A stretch of DNA of 64,000 nt from Bacillota bacterium (GTDB lineage: Bacteria; Bacillota; Clostridia; Christensenellales; SZUA-584): contig JAEZKQ010000025.1 of assembly GCA_023436115.1 (NCBI GenBank), positions 1 through 64,000 on the forward strand, given 5' to 3'. The translations under genes and the position numbers were made by a program. Positions 15,810-22,361 of this stretch are shown piece after piece. Numbering within the stretch: the first letter of the stretch is position 1; each line of letters starts with the position of its first letter. The notes under the pieces were generated by a model. It did not search any database and had not been told where the DNA came from. It saw nothing but the letters and a program-made list of their open reading frames with translations.

Positions 15810-17285
15810 ATGGAAAAGATGATATTAAAGATAGACAATGTTTCAAAGGTTTTTCCGGGTGTGAAGGCCCTGCAGAACGTAAATATCGAGGCTGTCGGCG
15901 GTGAAGTCACAGCGCTGATTGGCGTGAACGGCGCCGGGAAGTCTACGCTTATGAACATCTTGGGCGGCGTACACAAGGCAAGCGAAGGCAAGATATATAT
16001 AGGCGGCGAAGAAGCCAAAATTGGTTCCCCCCAGGATGCCGAGCATTATGGAATCGGCTTTATTCATCAGGAACCGATTACATTCAACTATATGACGGTT
16101 GCCGAAAACATCTTTATATCCAAACTCAAGAACGGTGTGAACTATAAAAAGCTTAACGCCGAAGCCAAGAAATATCTGCGTATGATGGACTGTGATATCA
16201 AGCCCACAGCCAAAGTCGGCGATTTGCCTATCGGTGAGCGCCAGATGGTGGAAATTGCGCGCGCATTGTCCTGCGGCGGAAAGATACTGCTTTTTGACGA
16301 ACCGACAGCTTCCTTTACCTCTGCGGAAAAGCAGCGGCTGTTCCAGATTATACGCGAGCTCAAATCTCAAGGTGCGGTCATATTTTTCATATCCCACTTC
16401 CTTGACGAGGTTGAGGAGATATCCGACAAGACTATCGTTCTGCGCGACGGTAAGGTCGTCATATCGGGTATGACAAAGGATATACCGCGGAGTGAAATAC
16501 TCAACAACATGATCGGCGGCGAGGTCGCTAAGCTGGAAGATCGCAGCGGCAAAACATTTACGGACGTGGTTTTAAAAGCGGAAGGAATTACGTCGGGCAA
16601 AGCCCCGATTGATGCCAGCTTTGAATTGCATAAGGGAGAGATCGTGGGGCTTTGGGGTCTTATGGGATCCGGCAGAACAGAGCTTATCCGGACATTGTAT
16701 GGTCTTAACAAGGCTGATAAAGGCAAGGTCTCTATCGATACAGGACATGGGCTTAAACAAGTGAGCTTTAAGAAGGTACGCGAGTTCTGCGGTTACGTCA
16801 CGGAATCCCGCCACGACGACGGCTTGTTACTGCCGTGGCCGATATGGAAGAACATCGTGTCGCCGAATTTGAGAACTTATAAGAAGAAACCTGTGCCGTT
16901 CCTTGATTATAAAAAGCAAAGAGAAGACGCCGAAGACTATGTCAAGAAGCTCAGCGTTAAAACGCCGAGTATCCATGTCAAAGTCGAGTCCTTGTCAGGT
17001 GGAAATCAGCAAAAGGTCATTATGGCAAAATGGCTATTAAGGAAACCTAAAATCTTTTTTCTGGATGAACCCACGCGCGGCGTGGACGTTGGGGCAAAGG
17101 CTGAAATACACAAAATGATTCAGAATCTGGCGAAGGAGGGCACGGCATGCCTGATCATTTCTTCCGAGATCGAGGAGATTTTTGCGCTGAGTGACCGCGT
17201 ACTGGTCATCAACAGAGGCCGTATCGTGGCCGAAATCGATAAGACCAACATCGAAAAAGAAGTCCTCATGTCTTACTGCGTATAA
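15810..17285 (+). CDS. Sugar ABC transporter ATP-binding protein (RbsA type, two ATPase domains)
   Basis: A 491-residue double ATPase that powers CUT2-type monosaccharide import. The first nucleotide-binding domain has Walker A GVNGAGKST at about residues 38-46, the signature region GERQMVEIARAL and Walker B ILLFDEPTASF. The second domain (from about 260) has the usual degenerate loop GLMGSGRTE, a signature LSGGNQQKVIMAKWL and Walker B IFFLDEPTRGVDVGAKAEI. Length is normal for RbsA/MglA. It starts one base after the upstream permease stop, so the genes are coupled. It is the only RbsA-type ATPase in the window and could also energise the orphan binding protein and permease at 53842-58692; that is speculative. 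Confidence 0.93.
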   Translation: MEKMILKIDNVSKVFPGVKALQNVNIEAVGGEVTALIGVNGAGKSTLMNILGGVHKASEGKIYIGGEEAKIGSPQDAEHYGIGFIHQEPITFNYMTVAENIFISKLKNGVNYKKLNAEAKKYLRMMDCDIKPTAKVGDLPIGERQMVEIARALSCGGKILLFDEPTASFTSAEKQRLFQIIRELKSQGAVIFFISHFLDEVEEISDKTIVLRDGKVVISGMTKDIPRSEILNNMIGGEVAKLEDRSGKTFTDVVLKAEGITSGKAPIDASFELHKGEIVGLWGLMGSGRTELIRTLYGLNKADKGKVSIDTGHGLKQVSFKKVREFCGYVTESRHDDGLLLPWPIWKNIVSPNLRTYKKKPVPFLDYKKQREDAEDYVKKLSVKTPSIHVKVESLSGGNQQKVIMAKWLLRKPKIFFLDEPTRGVDVGAKAEIHKMIQNLAKEGTACLIISSEIEEIFALSDRVLVINRGRIVAEIDKTNIEKEVLMSYCV

Positions 17286-17307
17286 GGGCTGGAAGGAGAA
17301 ACGAATC

Positions 17308-18300
17308 GTGGAAACTAACGTATTGAAAGTTAACAGCAGGCGCGACAAGATCATAAAATTTCTTGTCAATTATGCGCTGTATATTCTGATTGTCGGGCTG
17401 GTCATCGTTTACGCATCTCTTACACCGCTCTTTTTATCGGGACAAAACATTGTGTCGCTGCTTACCAACTCTGCTCCTCTGCTTGTCGCGGCGGTGGGCA
17501 TGACGTTTATATTGATCATCGCTGAGATCGATCTGTCTATAGGGTCCATCGCGGGTGTTGTCGCTTCGCTTTGGATACTCATGCTCACACAATCCCAGAT
17601 GAACATATTTATCGCCACTATCCTTGCGATTTTTGTGGGCGCTGTGATCGGGGCGATTAACGCGGCGCTGATCGTAGGGCTTAAGATCAACTCGTTCTTA
17701 GCAACGTTGGGCATGCAGATATTCCTGCGCGGTTTTGTGTATATCTTTACGAATGGCGCGCAGATTTTGATGACAGATGCGGTAAAAGAAGTGAACGCCG
17801 TACTCAAGAACGTATTCTTTGGGCTATCCCCACTGCTGGTATTTGGCATATTGATTGCGATTATCATGATGCTGATTTATCGGTATACGGCCTTCGGCAG
17901 AAAAGTACAAGCAATCGGCTGCAACAAGAGCGCATCTTCAAAGCTCGGCGTCAATGTCAAGCTCGTGACGGCGATATGCTATGTGCTGTGCGGTGCGCTT
18001 GCCGGTGTCTCCGGTATACTCACAGCGACAAACGTGGGCATGGTGCATCCCTCCAATATAGGTTCGGGACTGGAATTCCTTGCGATTACGGCATGTGTTC
18101 TGGGCGGAACCAGTCTGCTGGGCGGCACGGGTACCATCATTCCGGGCACGCTGATCGGCGTGATATTCCTAAACAGTATTGAAAACGGTCTTGGCTTGCT
18201 GGGAGCCAGCGCGTACGCCTATCCCGTTGTGAGAGGTCTGGTCATCTATCTGGCGATGTTGACGGATTCCTTCAAGCATTCGCTTTCCGTAAAGAAGTAA
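17308..18300 (+). CDS. Sugar ABC transporter permease (RbsC type), second copy
   Basis: A 330-residue CUT2 permease with about eight to ten membrane helices. Family patterns include NIVSLLTNSAPLLVAAVGMTFILIIAEIDLSIGSIAG, INAALIVGLKINSFLATLGMQIFLRGFVYI and GCNKSASSKLGVNVKLVTAICYVLCGALAGVSGIL, with the C-terminal LGGTSLLGGTGTIIPGTLIG. The start is a GTG at 17308-17310 about 9 nt after AAGGAG; frames opening further upstream lie inside the ATPase gene. It is clearly different in sequence from the first copy at 14801-15808, so the pair is not a recent duplication. Confidence 0.92.
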   Translation: METNVLKVNSRRDKIIKFLVNYALYILIVGLVIVYASLTPLFLSGQNIVSLLTNSAPLLVAAVGMTFILIIAEIDLSIGSIAGVVASLWILMLTQSQMNIFIATILAIFVGAVIGAINAALIVGLKINSFLATLGMQIFLRGFVYIFTNGAQILMTDAVKEVNAVLKNVFFGLSPLLVFGILIAIIMMLIYRYTAFGRKVQAIGCNKSASSKLGVNVKLVTAICYVLCGALAGVSGILTATNVGMVHPSNIGSGLEFLAITACVLGGTSLLGGTGTIIPGTLIGVIFLNSIENGLGLLGASAYAYPVVRGLVIYLAMLTDSFKHSLSVKK

Positions 18301-18329
18301 ATATTATCTCAACATAGGAGGTCTTAAAT

Positions 18330-19742
18330 ATGTATCGCAAACCTAGAATCGGCTTCGTCACCATATCGGACAACAGAGAAAAAGCGCACAGAGAGCTGAT
18401 GCCTGTCAATAAGGAATTTGAAGACTATGTGATTGGCAAGATTCGTGAATATGATGACTTTGAGCTGGTCACCGCAGATGTCATTGTCCATACAGCGCGT
18501 GAGGCTGTGGATGCCGCGCATAAGCTCAATGCGGCCGGTATTGACGGTCTCATCATGAACTTTACTATTTGGGTATACCCGAACCTCGCGGTAATACTCG
18601 CCCGCAACATCGATAAGCCTATCCTTATGCTGAGCAATCTGCATCCCGAACGCGCGGGTTTAGTCGGCATGATGGCTTCCGCAGGCAGCCTAGATCAGCT
18701 GGGACGCAAGAACTACCGTGTGTGGGGCGATATCGCGCGCCCCGAAGTCTACGAAAAAGTCGTATCATTTGCGCGCGCCTGCGGGGTTGTGGGCGGGCTT
18801 AAAGGCTCCGTTTACGGCATGTTCGGCGGCAGAAGCATGGGTATGTACACGGGCGTCGCGGAACAGTCCACTTGGATGAATAAGTTTGGTGTTGACTGTG
18901 AGCATATCGACGAAATGGAGATATTAAGAAACGCCGAGCTTGTGGATAAAGACAGAATCGAGCGTGCTTTTGAATGGCTCACGGAAAACATCGGCGAAAT
19001 TAAGTATAACGGCGCGGGGCTCACTCCCGAAAAGCTGCATTTCCAAATCGCCTGCTATCTGGCGACGAAAGACATGATTAAGGAACGCGAGCTGGATTTC
19101 ATAGGCATCAAGTGCCAGCCGGAAATGGGCAACCATTTCGTAACGCAGTGCCTCACACAGGCGTTTTCCAACGACCCGTATGACATGGAAGGTGAAAAGG
19201 AAATTACCGTTTGCTCGTGTGAAAACGATATGGACGGCGGCTTGACCATGCAGATGCTGCATTTGCTCACCGGTCTGCCCACGCTGTTCTTCGACTTCAG
19301 GCACTACGACACAGAGAATGACGTGTTTGTGTTTGCCAACTGCGGATCTCAGTCCACCTATTATGCGGCTCGGTCGAAAGACTACAAAGAGAACCTTCGC
19401 AAGGTCAAGTGCTTCGCGCAGACACCCGAATTCTATCCTGCGGGCGGAGCGACGGTACGTTATATGGCGGCCCCGGGCCAGCTGACTTGCGCAAGGCTGT
19501 CCAGAAAAGACGGCAAATACAGAATGGTCATTTTCCCGGTCGAGGTGAAAACGTTCCCAGAAGAGAAGATGATGGAAACGTCCAATGAATGGCCGCAGGC
19601 GTTTGTGAAGATCAACGTGACCCCCGAGCAGCTCATTGATATCTACGGTTCCAACCACGCGCACGCGGTGGAAGGCGACCATGTCAAGGAACTCGTCAAG
19701 ATCTGTGATATGTTGGACATTGAAGCAATCGTGCTGGATTAA
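18330..19742 (+). CDS. L-fucose/L-arabinose isomerase-like protein
   Basis: A 470-residue protein of the fucose/arabinose isomerase superfamily, which interconverts aldoses and ketoses with a divalent metal. The N-terminal half begins RKPRIGFVTISDNREKAHRELMPVN and has the Rossmann-like domain with FTIWVYPNLAVILARNIDKPILMLSN. The C-terminal half has IGIKCQPEMG-type sequence (FIGIKCQPEMGNHFVTQC) and CENDMDGGLTMQMLHLLTG, which match the metal-ligand Glu and Asp motifs of fucose isomerase. Members of this branch often have unknown substrates. It lies 29 nt after the second permease and 23 nt before an allulose-epimerase-like gene, so the imported sugar is probably isomerised here and then 3-epimerised, or the reverse. 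No sugar kinase is present in the operon. Confidence 0.8.
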   Translation: MYRKPRIGFVTISDNREKAHRELMPVNKEFEDYVIGKIREYDDFELVTADVIVHTAREAVDAAHKLNAAGIDGLIMNFTIWVYPNLAVILARNIDKPILMLSNLHPERAGLVGMMASAGSLDQLGRKNYRVWGDIARPEVYEKVVSFARACGVVGGLKGSVYGMFGGRSMGMYTGVAEQSTWMNKFGVDCEHIDEMEILRNAELVDKDRIERAFEWLTENIGEIKYNGAGLTPEKLHFQIACYLATKDMIKERELDFIGIKCQPEMGNHFVTQCLTQAFSNDPYDMEGEKEITVCSCENDMDGGLTMQMLHLLTGLPTLFFDFRHYDTENDVFVFANCGSQSTYYAARSKDYKENLRKVKCFAQTPEFYPAGGATVRYMAAPGQLTCARLSRKDGKYRMVIFPVEVKTFPEEKMMETSNEWPQAFVKINVTPEQLIDIYGSNHAHAVEGDHVKELVKICDMLDIEAIVLD

Positions 19743-19765
19743 CGCATAGAAAGGGGCAAAAAGCG

Positions 19766-20629
19766 ATGAAGGTTGGGACCTATTTTGCTTACTGGGCACA
19801 GGAATGGAAGGTGGATTATCTTCAATACATTGAGAAAGCCAAAAACGCCGGATTCGATGTGCTTGAGATATCCTCAGGGATTCTTGATCTGACGGATAAG
19901 CAGCTTGAAGAACTTAAAAACGCCGCCAAAGAGGCAGGACTTATACTCACAGCATGCCTTGGCATCACCAAGGACATGGATGTATCTTCGCTCGACGAAG
20001 CGACGCGCCGCAAGGGCATCGAATATATGAAGCGTCTATTCGTTGCGATGGACAAAGCCGATATAAGAAAAATCGGCGGCATCATCTATGCTTATTGGCC
20101 GTGTGATTATTCGCAGCCAGTGGATAAGGCTGCGGTACGCGCCAAAAGTATCGAAAGCGTTCGGGAGATGGCTGACTATGCGGCACAATTTGGTATTGAA
20201 CTGGAAATGGAAGTGGTGAATCGGTTTGAGCATTTCCTTATCAACGATGCCAAGGAAGCCGTGCAATATGTAAAGGATGTGGGCCGTCCTAACGTCAAGG
20301 TGATGCTGGACTGCTTCCATATGAACATTGAAGAAGATCATATAGGCGATGCCATACGATACGTCGGCCCGTATCTGGGACATTTTCACATCGGCGAGTG
20401 CAACCGCAAGGTGCCGGGCAAAGGGCATATGCCTTGGGATGAGATGGGCCAGGCGCTGCGCGATATCGGGTATCAAGGCTATGTCGTGATGGAGCCGTTT
20501 GTGAAAATGGGCGGCGGTGTCGGCAGCGATATTAAGGTTTGGCGCGATTTGTCTGATGATGCGGATAATGAGCGTTTGGATGCAGAAATCGCGGAATCCG
20601 TAAAGTTCGTGCATTCAAAGTTCGATTAA
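19766..20629 (+). CDS. D-allulose/D-tagatose 3-epimerase family protein
   Basis: A 287-residue TIM-barrel sugar epimerase that inverts C3 of a ketose. The sequence closely follows the D-psicose (allulose) 3-epimerases of Clostridia over its length. The metal and catalytic residues are all present: E149 (LEMEVVNRFE), D182 (MLDCFHMNIEED), H208 (LGHFHIGECNRKVPGKG) and E243 (VMEPFVKMGG), with R214 in the ECNRKVPG loop. The glycine-rich VKMGGGVGSDIKVWRD near the C-terminus is also a hallmark. The start has AGGGG upstream. As last gene of the transporter operon it likely acts with the isomerase at 18330 to route a rare sugar into central metabolism. The substrate could be a 6-deoxy sugar or pentulose instead of allulose. 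Confidence 0.88.
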   Translation: MKVGTYFAYWAQEWKVDYLQYIEKAKNAGFDVLEISSGILDLTDKQLEELKNAAKEAGLILTACLGITKDMDVSSLDEATRRKGIEYMKRLFVAMDKADIRKIGGIIYAYWPCDYSQPVDKAAVRAKSIESVREMADYAAQFGIELEMEVVNRFEHFLINDAKEAVQYVKDVGRPNVKVMLDCFHMNIEEDHIGDAIRYVGPYLGHFHIGECNRKVPGKGHMPWDEMGQALRDIGYQGYVVMEPFVKMGGGVGSDIKVWRDLSDDADNERLDAEIAESVKFVHSKFD

Positions 20630-20649
20630 TATTCAAATTCCTCCAGGCA

Positions 20650-20683
20650 GGCGAAACGGCTAAGCCGAGAGAGCCGCTTCGCC
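20650..20683 (+). other. Stem-loop after the epimerase gene
   Basis: GGCGAA-A-CGGCT (20650-20661) pairs with AGCCG-C-TTCGCC (20672-20683) with one mismatch. It lies between the epimerase stop and the terminator at 20691-20718 and likely helps end or protect the transcript. Confidence 0.5.
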
Positions 20684-20690
20684 TATCATG

Positions 20691-20718
20691 AAGCCTGTCC
20701 TTTTAGGGACAGGCTTTT
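20691..20718 (+). terminator. Rho-independent terminator of the Rbs-type operon
   Basis: AAGCCTGTCC (20691-20700) and GGACAGGCTT (20707-20716) form a perfect 10-bp stem with a 6-nt loop, ending in TTTT. It is 62 nt after the epimerase stop. The gene for 6-phosphogluconate dehydrogenase downstream must therefore have its own promoter or rely on read-through. Confidence 0.8.
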
Positions 20719-20834
20719 CATATTGTATGCCGATAAAAATGGCATCCGCTTTGTTTACGCACCATTTTCCGCTATGCCGATTGCGCATTTCATTATATGA
20801 TAGCTTTATCAGCCATGATTTCTGGGAGGACAGT

Positions 20835-22283
20835 ATGAAACAAGATATAGGCATAATCGGCCTTGCGGTGATGGGGGAAAACCTCGCACTGAATATCGAA
20901 AGCAAAGGATATTCAGTGTCTGTGTTCGACATTGATACGCAAAAGACTCAGAGCTTCTTAGACAGCTGCGGGAAGGATAAACACTTCATAGGCGTTTACT
21001 CCATCGAGTCCCTTGTGAAGAGTCTTAAAACACCGCGAAAGGTCATGATGATGGTGAGAGCGGGACAACCTGTCGATGAGCTGATTGAACAACTCGCCTG
21101 CTGTTTAGAAAGCGGGGATGTGATTATTGACGGTGGTAATTCGCATTTTACCGATACATTCCGCAGAACGAATTATGTGGAGGAAAAGGGGCTTTATTAT
21201 ATTGGAACAGGCGTGTCGGGGGGTGCAGAAGGCGCGCGTAAAGGCCCCAGCCTTATGCCCGGCGGTTCATTTAATGCGTGGCCTCTCGTCCAACCGATAT
21301 TTAATGCCATATGCGCCAAAGCGCCGGATGGCAAACCGTGCTGTGAGTGGGTGGGGCCAGGCGGAGCCGGTCACTACGTTAAAATGGTTCACAACGGCAT
21401 CGAGTACGGTGATATGCAGCTGATTGGCGAGGCTTATCACCTGATGAAAACGCTGCTGAATATGTCTGCCGACGATATGTGCGATATATTTGCGGCGTGG
21501 AACAGGGGTGAGCTGAGTAGCTATCTGATCGGGATTACAAGTGATATCTTGGGCGTTAAAGATGAGGACGGTGTGCCGCTGATTGATAAAATATGCGACA
21601 CTGCCGGACAGAAGGGAACGGGAAAATGGACGGCTGCGGCGTCACTGAACGAAGGCACTGTACTGACACTTATCAGCGAAGCGGTCTATGCGAGGTTTCT
21701 ATCGGCAAAGAAGCAAGAGAGAATGCTGGCGGCCAAAAGGCTGAACGGCCCCGTTCCTCGTTTTGACGGTGATAAAGCTGCGTTTGTCAATGATATAAAA
21801 AATGCGCTCTACGCGTCAAAAATCATATCTTATGCGCAGGGGTTTTCGTTGCTGAGCGCTGCCGCCAAAACTTATGGCTGGAAGCTGGATTACGGCAAGA
21901 TTGCTTTAATGTGGCGCGGCGGCTGCATTATCCGCAGCGCTTTTCTGGACAAGATTAAACACGCGTTTGACAATAATCCTGAACTTGCCAATCTGCTGCT
22001 AGATCCTTTTTTTCAGCAGACGATTGAAAGCTGTCAGCAAAGCCTGCGAACCGTACTGTCGGCGGCGGTGCTTAACGGTATTCCCGTGCCCGCGCTTGCA
22101 GCGGCGCTGAGCTATTACGACGGTTACCGATGCGAAAGCCTTCCTGCGAATCTGCTGCAGGCACAGCGCGATTATTTCGGAGCGCACATGTATGAACGCA
22201 TCGATGCGCCCCAAGGTAGGTTTTTTCATACGGACTGGACGGGAAAAGGCGGCGCTACTGCGGCAAGCACCTACACGGTTTAG
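20835..22283 (+). CDS. gnd: 6-phosphogluconate dehydrogenase (decarboxylating)
   Basis: A 482-residue enzyme of the oxidative pentose phosphate pathway: 6-phosphogluconate plus NAD(P)+ gives ribulose 5-phosphate, CO2 and NAD(P)H. The N-terminal Rossmann domain begins DIGIIGLAVMGENLALNIESKG. The substrate-binding sequences are intact: GVSGGAEGARKGPSLMPGG, GGAGHYVKMVHNGIEYGDMQ (catalytic Lys and the HNGIEY signature) and the C-terminal HTDWTGKGG tail. The length is that of the classic long form. The ATG at 20835 follows GGGAGGA by 4-5 nt; an in-frame ATG at 20688 lies in the terminator and is rejected. It sits beside the rare-sugar operon, which may mean that sugar enters as a pentose or gluconate derivative, though gnd may simply be a neighbour. 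Confidence 0.95.
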   Translation: MKQDIGIIGLAVMGENLALNIESKGYSVSVFDIDTQKTQSFLDSCGKDKHFIGVYSIESLVKSLKTPRKVMMMVRAGQPVDELIEQLACCLESGDVIIDGGNSHFTDTFRRTNYVEEKGLYYIGTGVSGGAEGARKGPSLMPGGSFNAWPLVQPIFNAICAKAPDGKPCCEWVGPGGAGHYVKMVHNGIEYGDMQLIGEAYHLMKTLLNMSADDMCDIFAAWNRGELSSYLIGITSDILGVKDEDGVPLIDKICDTAGQKGTGKWTAAASLNEGTVLTLISEAVYARFLSAKKQERMLAAKRLNGPVPRFDGDKAAFVNDIKNALYASKIISYAQGFSLLSAAAKTYGWKLDYGKIALMWRGGCIIRSAFLDKIKHAFDNNPELANLLLDPFFQQTIESCQQSLRTVLSAAVLNGIPVPALAAALSYYDGYRCESLPANLLQAQRDYFGAHMYERIDAPQGRFFHTDWTGKGGATAASTYTV

Positions 22284-22312
22284 CTGCTATGAATAACTGA
22301 CGATCTGATCCA

Positions 22313-22344
22313 AAGCCGCTTTGGCTTCAGCGCCAAAGCGGCTT
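22313..22344. terminator. Perfect stem-loop between converging genes
   Basis: AAGCCGCTTTGGC (22313-22325) and GCCAAAGCGGCTT (22332-22344) form a perfect 13-bp stem with a 6-nt loop. It lies between the gnd stop and the end of the minus-strand transporter gene and probably ends transcription in both directions, although neither side has a long T-run. Confidence 0.65.
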
Positions 22345-22361
22345 ATATCCGAGCTTTCAAA

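Noticed and set aside
18924..19799. 291-codon minus-strand open frame opposite the isomerase gene
   Set aside because: It is the antisense shadow of a well-supported isomerase gene; the translation is rich in His, Arg and Val with no domain.
20688..20834. Longer N-terminus of 6-phosphogluconate dehydrogenase from an upstream in-frame ATG
   Set aside because: That stretch covers the terminator hairpin; the ATG at 20835 has GGGAGGA before it and gives the normal protein start.
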